64,000 bases of DNA from Adineta ricciae (GCA_905250025.1 CAJNOJ010000005.1:434001-498000), one strand, 5' to 3'; counted from the first letter of the stretch, positions 1 through 13,889 are shown. Made by a program: numbers and translations. Notes: generated by a model from the sequence alone, not told the origin.

Positions 1-3000
1 TTATGAATTTGCCTTTGATGAAGCTAACGAAACGATATATTGGTCACAAATGAAAGGTATTCTGCCCGATGGATCTACCAGGGTATGAGAAATGTTTTTT
101 TCGTTGAAACTTTTGGAATCATCTGTATTGTTGTCGTTTAAGTATGAAATTCGTCGAATTAATTTCGATGGTACGAATGAAACAGTTTTCTATGGTGATG
201 ATGAAATCTTAGTCGGAATGGAAAGTGGTACAATGCAAGTCGATGCTGTCGGACGGTAAAATTTCCACTTCAAACATTGGATCATTACTGGATTTATTTC
301 TATTTAGTAATCTATTCATTGTCAACATTCATCATAGTCGTATCGATGCCATTTCATTGAATGGACAATATCACACAATTGTATATAGCAATCCGGAGAA
401 TGAGACTGGTATCATGCGACCGATTGCTTTGGATCTCGATACGTTACATGGGCAAGAGAATTTTATTTGAAAATCAACTGTTTTTGCTAATAGGAGTTCA
501 TGTAGATTTGTGTATTGGATTGATCTTGGCGGTGGACAAGTGCCGATGAAAATAGCTCGTGTTCGTTTCGATGGCAAATATCCAGAGAATGTTATAACAG
601 AAAATCTCCTGCGTCCGAACTATATAGTGTACAATCTCGATCTTCATTGCATTTTCTGGAGTGATACTGGTATTCAAAAAGTAAATAGATCAAATATTTC
701 AATAACTTGAACAATGCTGTAAATTTCTATTTAGATTTCATATCATTGTATGGATTCGGGTGATACAAAAGTTCTCGACGTTGATGTTAGCCATCCTCGT
801 GGTTTTGATTTTCTTACTCATTTCCTATCTCCAGCATCGGGATCGTCAGTTCAAACAAATGAAAATGATGACATTTCATCCACACATTATTCCTTATTCT
901 TTGTCGATGCTGATCTAGAAGGAGTTTATAAGAAATGGTTTGATCATAACTTAAACCCAATAACCGATATCATCCCGGTACGAGTTAATCAGCAAGATCC
1001 AATGCAAGTTCGAGCTTATCCGCGCTACGAAGGTAATGAAACTTCTTTTCTTCTCTTAATCTTCCATTCATCTCTTCTAATTTAGCTCTAAATGCATACT
1101 GTTATTACAGTTCTTATTGTGAACAGTTCTGCTTTCAAATTGATTCACTTAACCATAATACACCGACATGTGATTGTGCCATCGGATACAAATTAAACAG
1201 CGATGGACGAACATGTTCACCTAAAAGTCAGCAATTCATCATCTATAGTACACATTCCTTGTTGCGAGCATTCGATTATCGTTCGAATGATTCGGCAAGA
1301 GAAGATGTTATGCCACTAATAGCCGGTAAGATTCTTTTATATGAAAATGAGACAGAATGGCATCTGTTGGTTCTTCTTCCGTAGGAAACAACATGGAAAT
1401 GTTATCGGTTCGATATTCTACGCGTGAAATTTATTGGATACATGCGAATCGTCTGATACGTCGGGCAGTTTGGACAGATAGTCGAACATGGAATGTCACA
1501 ACTCACTTACAAATAAGCGTTGCTGCTGAGCAAAACTTTATTCTTGGTCTGACGCTTGATTGGATATCTGGAAATTTGTATTTTTCATACATATCGAACC
1601 AATATGGTCATTTAGAAGTTAATCGTCTCGGAACAGATCATCGTTTGATATTGCGCAAAGGCACTAATGAAACAATCTATTCTCTAGCTGTTAATCCGAA
1701 ACGAAGGTAGTTTGATAGAGTCAAGATAAAGTTCAATGAAGATTTGATTATCTATTTTACATAGATTTCTCTATTGGTGTGATCGTGGTCCACGTGCTCA
1801 CATTACTCGTTCATTGCTCAATGGTGAAAATGTTACCTATCTTGTTACAACACAAATCATTCGACCCGAATCAATAACAGTTGATTATTCGACTGATGAT
1901 GTCTATTGGGCGGATTCTATACGTGATACGATCGAAGTTATTTCATGGGATGGACGAAATCGGCGAACAGTTTCACGTAATATTCCCAAAGCGATTGCTT
2001 TACTTGTTGCTAACAGTGATCTTTATGTTATGGATCGAGCATTTTCATCGGTAAGACACTGGCTTTGCATTTTGAACACACAGACTTATTCCTATTGTTT
2101 TATTTTCGAAGATTATGCGTATTAACAAGACAGCTAGTAATGTGACACAACGATTAGAATCGATTTTACCGTTGAAAACTTATGAAGTTGGTGGAATGGC
2201 ATTGTTCGATGAACAGCCTATCTATGAGTCACCTTGCCAATCCTCAACGGTTCGACAAAGATTCTGTGAAGATCTCTGCTTTGCTATGCCTGAAACAAGT
2301 GTACCACAATGTGCATGTGCATTCGGAACATTGAGTGCTGATCGGCGAACTTGCACACGTAAGAATTTTCCATAATAGACGGTTCGATTCAGTGAATTGT
2401 CTTCTAGCACCAAATGAATATCTACTTGTGGCGATGGAAAAAGAAATTCGTCCGATGTCTATGCAACCACATGGTTTAGCAACGAGTGCACCGTGGAGAG
2501 CAATTACTAATCTTAGTATGGTAGTTGGAATCGATTTTGATTATCGAGATAAGAAGATATTCTACACGTAAGTACTCATCTTCATTCTCTGCGCGATGTT
2601 TGATCAAACTGTTTCAAGGGACATTCAAATTCAAGATATATTTTCATTTGATATGGATGATCCGAATCCAGTTGCTCGAAAATTAGTACAATCAAATGTG
2701 ACAGGTAACAGATTTAAAACGAAGTAATTTTAAGGCAAACAAAGTTGTTTGGTGATCAGGTCGTTCACAACCTGTCGGTATTGCATACGATTGGGTGTCT
2801 GATCGTTTGTATTGGACTGATGAAACTTATGGACGAATCATATCGGCAAGACATAACGGTTCAGAAAAAGTTATTATCGCAGCTAGTCTACGTCCTAGAG
2901 CAATTGTTGTGCATCCGTGCAAAGGGTTTGTTCCAGATTAAGAGAATTAAGCTGTTTCTTTACTTGTTCAATATGTAGATTACTGTTCTGGTCAGATATT

Positions 3001-6000
3001 GGATCATATCCGTCGATTCGTCGTTCGACGTTAACTGGACGACAAGTGACATATGTGATAACGACCAATATTCGTTGGCCAAATGGACTAACAGTTGATT
3101 TCGATGACGATCGAATCTATTGGGCAGACGCCTGGTTGTATGTATCATTTGACAATTTGCATATTCCATCATTAAAAAAATCTATGTTCATATTTTATCT
3201 AGTGATCGTATCGAACGTGCCTCATTCGACGGTACAAATCGTGAAGTCATTGCCACAGTTGTTCATCCATTTGCAATAACTGTTCATGGACATCATATCT
3301 ATTGGACTGATTGGAATCTTCGTGAGTGACAATCACCTCGAGTGAATTTTCCTTCCAAACCATTTTGTATGTCTAGGTGGTATTTACCGTGCAGAGAAAT
3401 ATACCGGTGCTAATATGGTTGAAATGCAGAGCAACCTTCCCTACCGTCCAATGGATATCCATGTCGTATCGGATCAACGTCAAAAGTGTTCATCTTCTCC
3501 ATGTAATATCAGTAATGGTGGTTGCAGTCATATATGCAAAACAGGATTGGATAATCAAGTGGAGTGTACTTGTCCAAGTGGTCAACAATTGAAGTTAGCA
3601 AATGACCGACGAATGTGTGTTCGTAAGTGAAGTGAGAACAAAAATGAAATTCGATGCGTCTATTTTATTAGCGATATCATCATCATGTGCATCCGTTAAT
3701 TTCACCTGTCGCAATGGTCAATGTATTTCCAGACGAAAAGTGTGCGATGGTCAAGGAGATTGTTCAGATAATTCAGACGAAGAGACAAGATTTTGCTGTA
3801 AGAGATCAAACGTGAAGTCGTTCCTATATGATAATTTTATTCTAGCGGTCTATACTTGTCGACCAACTGAATATCGATGCTTGAGTGGTGGTTGTATTCC
3901 ATTTGTTGAGAGATGCGATCGAAAAATCGGTAAACCTTTCATAATTTTGATGTAAGATTATGACAAATGCTCTGTTCATAATTAGATTGTAATGATGGTA
4001 GTGATGAAAATAATCCTTATCAGCCTTGTGTCTATCCACAATGTCCTGACGGACAATTTACTTGTGCTAATTTTCGATGTATTGATTCTTTCAAACGTTG
4101 CAATGGTAAATATAAAAGAATGAGTTTCTATCATCTTATGTCTTTGATCAATAGGATACGATGATTGTAATGATGGAAACTCAACTGATGAAGTCGGTTG
4201 TCCGTCCCGTGTTTGTAACGGTACAAATAGTATGAAATGTCCTAACAATAACATATGTATCCAACGAAGTTATCTATGTGGTATGTAGCAACATTTAGTG
4301 CAGAAGAATTATTGATTGGAAATCAAACCATTGTTTTATTTATTAGATGGCGATAATGACTGCGGTGATAATAGTGATGAAAGTCCAATATTTTGTCAAA
4401 GTATTCAGTGCAATACAAGTATGAATTGAAAGAGAAAGTTGAATTTTTCATAATGCGTCGGAATTTTTCTTTATTAATCTAGCGGAATTTCGATGTGGAA
4501 ACGGTCGTTGTATACCATATTCCTGGGTATGTGATGGACGACGGGATTGTGCTGATGGTATTGATGAACCAGCTGATTGTCGTTCCACGAATCGTACATG
4601 TCCAGCAGAACTTTGGAAATGTGATAATGGCCGATGTATAAGTCCAGATCAACGATGTAATGGTATTGACGATTGCCGGTAAACTGAAAATGCAAATATT
4701 TTATTCAAGATTATCGGTTTTTTTTTTGGTACACAGAGATGGAAGTGATGAAGATGAAAGACACAATTGTGGTTAGTGATCGATTTGATTAGCACATAGA
4801 GTGCGATCATTTATGTTCTTTCAGCTGAAATGCCTTGTCGTTCCACACAATTTCGTTGCCCGACAGGTCTGAAGACTAATTCGCGTTTGAGATGTCTCGA
4901 TCAATCAGCTGTTTGTAATGGTATTGCTAATTGCATGCGTGGAGAAGATGAAGCCAATTGTACTCGACGTAATTGTTCTTCTTTCCAGTATGCTAAATAA
5001 TATCCATAAGAAAGGATAGACTTCGAGAATATTGGTGTATTTCAGATTTCAATGCGCCAACGGTCTTTGTGTTCCACAGTCATATGTTTGTGGTAGGTGT
5101 TATTTTCTGAGTACAAATAAGATTATGAGTGTTTTCGGTCTATTTAGATCACGATAACGATTGCGGTTTGTTTATTTTAAATGTAAATCATTACATACAA
5201 GCTTTAGTTGCGTTTGTTTAGGTGATGGATCTGATGAACCGACATCGTGTGGTAAGAAACGGCAAAGATTGTTCTATTTTATTGATTTCTCGTTTTGAAA
5301 ACTAGCTTCGCAGTATCGAAATTGTACTAGCGCAGAATATCGGTGTGAAAATGGACGGTGTATACCAAAGTCTGCTACGTGTAATGGCTTGTAAGTTGGA
5401 ACATGATGATCTGTAGGATGGAAGAAATGCTCACTTTGTTTCTTTCTGTTCAGTAATGATTGCCATGATAATTCTGATGAGAAACCTTCCTTATGTCAAA
5501 CAGAACAATGTCCTGCCGGACAATTCCAATGTCGAAATAAACAATGCATTCCCTATGAAGTTGTTTGCAATGGTGTAAGGAATTGTACTGATGGAAGTGA
5601 TGAACCTGCTAGTTGTGGTGAGTAACAACAGTTCGACTAAACATTCTTAAAGTTTTGTTCTATCAGGTGTGAATGAATGTGCGTCGACGGTTCTCAGCGG
5701 TTGTGAACATAGTTGTGTGAATACATTAACTTCTTTTCGATGTACCTGTCGACCAGGTTATAAATTGGCAACCAATCAGAGAAATTGTTGGGGTAAGAAC
5801 GCTCACCAGTATTCTCGATTTTCTACACACAGAGTGCTTCAATTAAATCATGTCTATTTAGATATTAACGAATGTATTGAAACACCAAGTGTTTGTCAGC
5901 AATTATGTGAAAATACTCAGGGTACGCATAGTTATGCGAATAAAACGTTTTTGTTCTTAATTAATTCTATTTCTATCAGGTTCTTACATTTGTAAATGTG

Positions 6001-9000
6001 CATCTGGCTATGAAAAGGGTCTTGATGGGCGCAGTTGTTATCGAACAAACCGTACGTATTCTTTCATATCTCATTCATGTCTCATCTCGTGCTTTCATTC
6101 AGGAACTATTATTCCACATGTATTATACATAAACAAATACTACATTCGTGCTATTGACCTCGATGAACAAACCGAAATAACAGTTGCTCGTGGTTTTATG
6201 GAGCTATCTGCTATAACATATGATTGGAAAGATCGAAAAATCTATGTTGGGGACAATGTTGCCAATAAAGTCTATCGCATGAACTTCAATGCATCGCAGT
6301 CGACAGCGATTATCGAAGGTAGTCGAGTACGAGGACTCCGCGCAATAACTTTGGATTGGATTGGAAGAAAATTGTATTTATTATCCAGCATACCTGAACT
6401 CCGCGTCTGTGAATTAGATGGTCGAAATGAAGTGACACTATTAGATTCAAGATTCTTATCCCAACCGAATTATTTAGCAATTGATCCGTTAGTCGGCTAC
6501 TTGTTTTATTCCGATTGGGGTCAACCACATATTGGAAGAATCAATTTAGATGGTAGTAATTTTGTTAAGGTTATTGGAACAGATACGGCAGGACCTTTGG
6601 GTTTAACTATTGATATTATTACGAAACGAATCTTCTGGATCGATAGACGTTTGCAACGATTAGAGTAAGTTACTCTTGTGTCTAAAAATTCACTTGAAAT
6701 AATTTTCTCATCATAATTAACTAAATCTATTCGTTTATGCAATATAGATTCAGTAATTACAATGGTGGTGAGCGTAAAATTGCATTTTCGGGTCATGATT
6801 ATGTGCCATACTCGCTTGGTCTGGGATTCATTGATGGTTATGTAATTTGGTCAGATTTCACTAACCACTCTTTAATTCGTGCTGACGCGTTGAATGGTTC
6901 AAATAAACATGTGCTGATACCAGACACGATCAACGAAGTCTTGTCTCTTGCTATTATCCATCCATCGTTACAACCACAGAGTAAAGAACAGAAGTTTTCG
7001 ATCGGACTAAACAAGCGAATCTTGTTTTTGTTTTGTAGTTCCAAATCCATGTGGAACAAATAATGGCGGTTGTTCACATTTATGTCTATTGTCAACGAAT
7101 CAATCGTATACGTGTGTCTGTCCTGAATACTTTTCATTTGTCAGCAATGGAAACAATCGAACATGCGCCGCGAATTGTAGCTGTAATCAACACCGATGCG
7201 GACCGCCCAATGAACGATGTATCCCTTGGTCAGCGAAATGTAATGGAGGTAAGTTTATCCTTTTCGTATTGGTTTCAATATCTAACGACAAATAATGTGT
7301 TTTAGTGAATGACTGCGAAGATGGATCAGATGAGCCCACTACTTGCCCGCAAAGACGATGTACAACAAATCAATTTCAATGTCGAAATCAAAATTGTACA
7401 CCGATTTCATATGTTTGTGATGGTAAAGCATAGATAATTTTCGAGAGAAAATGTGTTTATTTCTTGTTTTGTTGTGAAGGTATGGATGATTGTGGTGATA
7501 ATTCAGGTAGGGATTTAGGGGAGGTTTGATTTGCAGAGGAAAACGTATTGCTTATGACAAATTTAGATGAAGAAAATTGTGAATGCCGCTGTATGCCAGG
7601 AACATTTCGATGTAACTCGGGCCCATGTTTACCGGCGGTGATTATTCGAGAAAAAAAATCGCTCTCATTCAATAAAGATTTCCTTTTAGAGATTCCGTTG
7701 TGATGGTACTCGACATTGTTCTGATGGTAGTGATGAGTTAAACTGTGGCAATCGTACATGCTCTCATCATCAATTTACATGTACTAATGGTCGATGTATC
7801 CCTGCATCATATGAATGTGATTTAGACAATGATTGCGGAGACAATAGTGATGAAAACGCTTATTTCTGTCGTAAGATTATTTTCTCGATAGATTCCAATG
7901 TAAATATCGATTTGTATTCTCAAGGTAACCGCCCGTGTCGTCCTGATCAAGTTCGATGTCCTAACTCATATAAATGCATTCCGAATGCAGCACGGTGTAA
8001 TGGACGAAACGAGTGCGGAGATAATAGTGATGAAAATCCTAATCAATGTCCGGCATGCAATGATGCCAGCCATTTTCGATGTCGTGATGGAGGATGTATT
8101 CCGAGAAGTTTGCGTTGGTAAGCAGAATGATTTTGTCGGATGATAGTATATAACAGAATCTTATCTATTAAGTAATCATCGAAACGATTGTCGCGATGGA
8201 TCTGATGAAAATCCAGACACATGCAGTAAGTTATCTACTGTCATAATTTTTTCTTCGATTCGAAAAATTTGTCTGCTTCACTTTAGTTTATCGAGATTGT
8301 AGTGAAGATGAATTTCGTTGTTCCAATGGTCGATGTATTCCACAACGATGGTTTGAAACAAATCTTCAAGAAGATATTTAGAATATTCGTTTGATTTATT
8401 TGCTTGTTTGTTTCAGGGTTTGTGATCATGATTATGACTGTGGAGCTGGTGATACATCCGATGAAACAGCTGATTGCGGTTAGTTATCTGTTGACTTTTG
8501 AAAGAGATTTGTAGCGAAAAAGGAAATCACGTTGTAGCTGCTCGACCATGTCCGAATGGAAGATTTAAATGTGCATCAGGTCACTGTGTTAGTAATACGA
8601 GTCGTTGTGATGGAATTCCACAATGTGCAGATGTTTCGGACGAAATCGGTTGTCCACCACGTGGTCCGAATGGAACCTATTGTGCAGCAGACCGTTTCAC
8701 TTGTAACAACACACTTTGTATCAATAAAAATTGGATGTGCGATGGCGGTAAGCCTTTTCGCAGCTCTTTCATAAGTCATCTTTAATGTTTTGTTTATTTA
8801 GACAATGATTGCCATGATAATAGGTAACTGATCCTGTGAAGTATAGATTTGTTTATCTTTGTCTGATTTTCTCTAGCGATGAAACACTGGAAATCTGCCG
8901 AACAGTCCCGTGTAACTCAACATATCATTTCCGGTATCCGAACACACTGCGATTTATCTCCCAATGTCAATAAGATAAACATTTATGATTCTATTTTAGT

Positions 9001-11560
9001 TGTACAAACGGTCGCTGTATCTATCGTTGGCGCATGTGCGATCATGTCGATAATTGTGGCGATAACAGTGATGAAGATATTCATGGTGTTTGCCGCACAA
9101 GAAATCAACCGATAACATGCCCACAATATAAATGTGAACACACCAACCGATGTATCCGATTTTCCGATCTGTGCGATGAATGTAAATGAAATTCTACAAG
9201 AGTTTGCAAAGAGGATTTTCGTTTTTCTTATCGCCTAGATGACGACTGTGGGGATGAATCCGACGAATTAACATGTCATCATAATACAACAATAACATGT
9301 GCAAATCAAACCAACCATTGTGAACATCAATGTCATAATTTACCAAATAACCGAGGCATTGTTTGCGCATGTCATCCAGGTTATAAGTATAGTAAAGAAA
9401 CATCGAAATGTGAAGATATTGATGAATGTCAAAACACAACGTTGAATCATTGCTCGCAGATATGTATTAATACGAAAGGAAGTTTTCGCTGTGAATGTGC
9501 AGCAGGTTTTGAGCCAAGTGCGGTGAACCGATCAGACTGTCACGCGGGAGGTAAATTGTTAGAAAAAAATGAGAAGATTATCAGATAAATCTTTTCTTTT
9601 TGTTGTAATTAGATCAAACGATGGATCTCCTGATATCTGAACCTGACGATATTCGTCGTCTTCGTCAAAACTCTCCTGGAAATGCCGCACATTATGGTGT
9701 GCTTGTCGAAGATCAATACAGTGCTGGTTTTATTTCCATCGATACAACGAACCGTTTATTCTATTGGATTGACGAAGCAACGCATGAAGTCAATCGGGCA
9801 CATCTTACTCCGAGTGCAATTTCAACAGCACAGCCACAACAACTATTATTTGAAGATACTGATCATGTAATCGTTCCAACAAGTGTCTCTATTGACTGGA
9901 TTGGTCAAAATCTGTACGTCACTGATGCTACTCATGGTTGTATTTGGGTGATGAAAAATGATGGACGTTATGCAACAAAATTAATCACAGGTATCGAGTC
10001 TCCATGGGTTATCGCTGTAAATCCAGTGCTTGGAATATTCTATTTTATTAACTATGAACATCATGATTTTAATGACACCAGTGACCGTGTTGTTGCAATC
10101 GAATCAGCTTATATGAATGGAGAAAATCGTACTATATTAGTCGATACAGATATTATTTATCCGACCGATTTAGTGATTGATTTTTATCAAAACTATCGTG
10201 TTTACTGGACAGATGAAAAGAAAGAATCGATTGAATCAATGAATTTTGATGGAACCGATCGAGTTACGATAGCACATATTGGTGTACATGCACCGCATTC
10301 TTTGGATATATTTGGAAGTCATGTCTATTGGATTAATCGAGAAAATCGATCTCTATATTCAATTGAGAAATTTGGCCGGGGTGTATCAACGATGGTTCTT
10401 GACAATTTAGAATCACCTTTGTTCGTCAGAATTTATCATCCGCTGAAACAAATTCAATCAGGTTTGATGAAATTTCGAAAACAAAAACGTTCTGGATTCA
10501 TTTATTTTTTCAGTATCAAATCCATGTTCAACGGCCAATTGCTCACACTTATGCGTTCTAAAACCATTGAATCAATATCAATGTTTATGTCCACTTGATA
10601 CAGAAATGCTAGCAGATAGTCAAACATGCAACGCACGTATGTATCGTATAATTTTAGAGCTATTTCCACTCTGTGTCTGTCTTGTTTTCCTTTTAGCAAT
10701 TGTTCCCGAACGAGAAAGTGTTCTGCAATGCTCCTGTGTGCATGGTCGATGTATTTACCAATCGGACGATCAAAACAATTATCGAGTAACTGGATGCGAC
10801 TGTTCACCGGGTACAATCCATAGAATACTGACCATCGAAATGACTATTTCTCACTTTTCTCATAGGATATGCTGGTGCGAGATGTGATAGAAAAACTATC
10901 ATTGAGATCGTTGGTAAACATTGGCGTAAGATTCTTCTTTCTGGAATCATCATTGTTGCATTAATCGGTATGACTATATTTGGACTTGTTCTATTCCAAC
11001 GCAGAGGATTGTAAGTAAAACGAATATGAAAAGAAGAACTGTCAAATGCTTCCTATCTTGTGTATTCAGAGTCCCATCAATGCCTACTCTTCCATTGCCG
11101 ACAGCTGTTCGATCAACACTGAATAATATTCGAAATTTTGTTACACGCTCAACAGATACGATTAATACCGTACGATTTCGCAATTCTCGTCCAACGACAG
11201 CCAGCAGTGCATCAACTTTAGTAAATAGAAAAGGGAGAGACCAGAATGTATTGACATGAATGTCTGATATTTTCTAGGCTTCATCACCTGTATTCGCTAA
11301 TCCAATGTTCGGTGCCACAACGTCTAGTCAATCAACGAACGAACCAGCGAAATTGAATGTTGAGGTTTTTCCACCTCCCTCGAAACCAAATCGAAAAGGT
11401 TATTTTTCTTCTATTTCTATTCATTAAACTTGAATCTCGTTTCCTTCTAGGTACTCCAGTGTCTCCGCCACCCAAACAACAGCAACAATTTAATCCTCAA
11501 AGCAAAGAAACCGATCATGATAAAGCCAATCTAGTTGAACGAAGTGTTAATGATGCATAG
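1..11560 (+). CDS. LRP2: LDL receptor-related protein 2 (megalin)-like, 3' part, many exons
   Basis: This is a giant endocytic receptor of the apical membrane; the 5' part lies outside the window. Seen in order: YWTD beta-propeller and EGF segments (1-3600), ten LDLa modules, two EGF modules including a calcium-binding DINEC type, one propeller, an EGF, eleven LDLa modules, EGF modules with DIDEC, a last propeller, an EGF, one transmembrane helix and a cytoplasmic tail. Human LRP2 has LDLa clusters of 7, 8, 10 and 11, so this window covers clusters three and four. The tail ends in [12 protein letters not shown], resembling the acidic end of megalin. Exons are split by introns of about 50-70 bp; for example the first exon ends at 82 with a GT donor at 83. 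The stop is TAG at 11558-11560. LRP1 and LRP4 are alternatives but fit the module counts and tail less well. Confidence 0.93.
3686..5622 (+). other. LRP2: LDLa cluster of ten modules in the LRP2-like gene (third cluster)
   Basis: Ten cysteine-rich ligand-binding modules of about 40 residues can be read across a run of short exons. Each carries the six-Cys pattern with the calcium-coordinating CDGxxDCxDxSDE type ending, for example [13 protein letters not shown] near 3746-3783. Almost every module sits on its own exon or is split once by a short intron. In the family these modules bind cationic ligands such as apolipoproteins and carrier proteins. Module 7 has an unusually long loop (about 4849-4960, [14 protein letters not shown]). 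Confidence 0.88.
6105..7000 (+). other. LRP2: Six-bladed YWTD-type beta-propeller between the LDLa clusters
   Basis: The segment follows two EGF modules and reads as successive YWTD-like blades: [26 protein letters not shown] and YVIWSDF, each followed by an I/V-x-x-x-x-LDG type strand. The propellers of this family release ligand at endosomal pH. One intron interrupts it at about 6666-6747. Confidence 0.85.
7175..9278 (+). other. LRP2: LDLa cluster of eleven modules in the LRP2-like gene (fourth cluster)
   Basis: Eleven LDLa modules are read through short introns, ending shortly before a pair of EGF modules (CEDIDEC near 9412-9430). The tenth module (about 8885-9090) carries an insertion before its second half, with an intron-like stretch around 8935-8998, so its exact border is uncertain. 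The count equals the fourth cluster of vertebrate megalin. Confidence 0.85.
9621..10460 (+). other. LRP2: Last YWTD beta-propeller of the LRP2-like receptor
   Basis: One long exon encodes the blades, with [29 protein letters not shown] and HVYWINREN at regular spacing. It is followed after an intron by an EGF module with CxCPLDTEM near 10580, a second Cys-rich EGF around 10690-10890, and then the membrane anchor. Confidence 0.85.
10931..11560 (+). other. LRP2: Transmembrane helix and cytoplasmic tail of the LRP2-like receptor
   Basis: A hydrophobic segment beginning [13 protein letters not shown] is followed by the stop-transfer QRR. The tail has the sorting-like motif VFANPMF (11290-11310), a Pro-rich [11 protein letters not shown] segment that could bind SH3 domains, and the acidic end [12 protein letters not shown]. 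The usual NPxY is NPxF here. Confidence 0.85.
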
Positions 11561-12060
11561 AAAACAAACATTCTCTATTTCATTTTTTCTCTCTCTCTTT
11601 CTTTCTTTCATGTGTATCTAATGAATATTGTTCTATTTGTTATATGGTATTAGAGCTTACATTTTCGCTTTCATCATTTTAATGATTTCATTGTACTGTT
11701 CCATATCATGGCACGGAACATAAATTAATTTAAAAAAAAGGAGTTGAATATTTACAAAAAGTATTACAATTCAATATCAGGCTATTTCTACACATTTCAG
11801 AGGATCTGAGTAACGTCATACGAAGATTTGGAAAGTTCTTTAAATGTCTGTGTGAATGCATATAGGTATTCCACATTATCAAGAATGCGATTTCTTATAA
11901 CTGATTTATGATAAACGATGATAAAAGATGTTGATTGAATTTCATCTATTTATTTATCTTGATGGAAGTCTCGAAGAATGCAACAAAAACAATAATACAT
12001 GTTTTTCGAGAAATTTCAAGATTAAAAAAGATATTTTCTTTGTTGTCAACACAAAACAAT
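11561..12060. other. Convergent intergenic region between LRP2-like and LYAR-like genes
   Basis: The 500 bp hold the 3' ends of two converging genes. There is a CT-rich stretch at about 11585-11612. I see no coding signal; short frames inside have no family resemblance. Confidence 0.6.
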
Positions 12061-13108
12061 CTATTCAGACAATCGAAAAACATTTCCTTCGAGTTGTTGA
12101 ACAAATGGTGCTCGTTGGATCTTCTTTTCCAGCTTTTCAAACAGCAAATCATCATCTTTCTCCTGGTTTGGCTTCAGTTTCTTGTATCGTTTAAAAATCT
12201 ACACAAGAAAACAGATGATTCGACAACTTTCTCGACTTGACTTACCTTTTTTCGTAACGCTTCCAAACTGAGCGTTTGATCTGTTGCTTTACTCAAGGCA
12301 CGTTTGATTTCATCGTACCATTCAAAACGAGGATTCGTCGGTACTGCCTGGTTATTCTCATCCTCATCATTAACCTTGGCTTTTTTCGATGATTGCTCAT
12401 CGTTATCATTGCTTTTCCGTTTCAATTGAGATTTATTAGCGTCTTCGTTTTCAGCTGAGGCGCTTTGATTTTGTTCCTCAACATCCGTTTTCTTTACTTG
12501 ATTCGGTTCGTTATTGGAAGGCTAGAAAGATCTATGTTACAGCGTTTATACTAATCGCTTTAATCATGTTACTTTGGGTAGTAACTTTTCAAGAATAGAC
12601 CACACTTCTTCAACGCTTCGTGGCGGAAATCCTTTGATTGAATTATTTACGAAGTTCTAATGAAAGAAGAAAATAATTATAGTATTAAAGACTTCGAACT
12701 CACAATAAATTTCGCTCGTTTTCGTGGTGTGTTTGGATAATATTGCAGCTTCTGCAATAGGATCTTCGCTTGGGCACTACCGGTGTTCTGATTAATTGCA
12801 GATTGCACAATTTCAAACCATTGATTTTGTTTCTTTTCACCTTTATTGGTATTTGTCGGCGCGGTGTAATTCGCACCACCATACTTTTCTTGTTCACTTA
12901 CACATTTCGTGTGTTCTTTGTAGGAATCACGGCTAGAAAAGTTCGACAATAGTTCACGGAATCAAACAAAGATGAATTCGTACGTGAAATCCTTTCCACA
13001 ATCGATACATGAAATTGTTTGCACTCGTCGACATGTGCTTCCGATATGTTTATCGACCTGGTTCTTTTTGAGTGCCTCACCGCAACTTCCACAATGGAAA
13101 ACAACCAT
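12061..13108 (-). CDS. LYAR: LYAR-like nucleolar zinc-finger protein
   Basis: LYAR is a nucleolar protein acting in rRNA synthesis and pre-rRNA processing. The start MVVFHCGSCGEALKKNQVDK and the following HIGSTC and SCIDCGKDF match the LYAR-type C2HC finger. The next exon carries the second finger part (YKEHTKCVSEQEKYGG) and the conserved PNTPRKRAKF segment. A charged low-complexity middle with KRKSNDNDEQSSKKAK follows, and then the conserved C-terminal helix region (FEWYDEIKRALSK...LEALRKKV) ends about 40 residues later at TAG 12061-12063. Four introns of 50-60 bp are visible. In the first finger the usual CRNC is CRRV, so one cysteine of the vertebrate pattern is absent. The gene converges on LRP2-like and lies 140 bp downstream of its minus-strand neighbour in the 3' direction. 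Confidence 0.88.
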
Positions 13109-13248
13109 GAAAATGAGATTTTCTTTTGATCTAAAACAGAGAATTGAGAATACACCGAGTCACTCGAATAATTAACTAATCGTTTTTGTTCTCATTGTTC
13201 AGTACAATTAACAAAACATCAGATTTATTTTACAATGTACAAACAATA

Positions 13249-13889
13249 TCATTTTTTAAATCTTTTAGGTTCTTGTTTAACATAGAATGAATGTTTCTCA
13301 TCTTTTCGCCTGGACGACGACGACGACGACGAAGACGAAGGCGGTGGTAAATCGACACCCGGTGCACACCCTAACTCTTTCAATGTTCGAATAAGATCAT
13401 CATCATTTTCGTGTTCTTTTGGTGGTTTATAATTCTTGACATGATCGACACGTATTTGACGGCCTGCTAATTTAATTCCATTAAAATTATCAACAGCTAA
13501 GATTGTACTTCGTTGATCTTCATAACATATAAACGCAAAACCTTTTGATTTACCAGTTTTTTTGTCACGTAGTAAATTCATATTGACAATTTCACCCCAT
13601 CTAAACAAACCGAAAGAAGAAGTCATTTCGAATTGCGTACTGAAGAATGGATTCTTACTGAGAAAAAACACAGAGAACATCTCCTTCAGTTAGTTGAAAA
13701 TCTAATCCACCAACATAGATCCAAGCACTTTCGCGATAGACATTATGCCAACTCTTATTCGTATTTGCTGCTCCAGTCTGAAGTTCCTTCTCATTCAATT
13801 CATTTAATAATCGTGCTTTGCTTAAAAAGAGAATTAAAATCAAGAAAATATTTGTAATTAACTGAAATAACCTACGTGATCGAATTCAT
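13249..13889 (-). CDS. RBMX2: RBMX2-like RNA-binding protein (Ist3/Snu17 family)
   Basis: RBMX2 is a component of the activated spliceosome (RES-related complex). The first exon codes only MNSIT and is spliced to KARLLNELNEKELQTG, matching the family N-terminus. The RRM follows, with RNP2-like WIYVGGLDFQLTEGD and RNP1-like KGFAFICYEDQ, then IRVDHVKNYKPPKE and the short GCAPGVDL motif. The C-terminus is a Ser run and KK-rich tail. Introns lie at about 13821-13874 and 13602-13656. The protein is short compared with human RBMX2 (over 300 residues), because the long RS-like tail is missing, as in yeast Ist3. It is transcribed divergently from the SCAMP gene. Confidence 0.92.
13311..13337. repeat. 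GAC-type trinucleotide repeat encoding a Ser tract in RBMX2-like
   Basis: A run of GAC/GAA units on the plus strand codes for consecutive serines on the minus strand, near the C-terminus of the RRM protein. It is a short microsatellite inside coding sequence. Confidence 0.7.
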
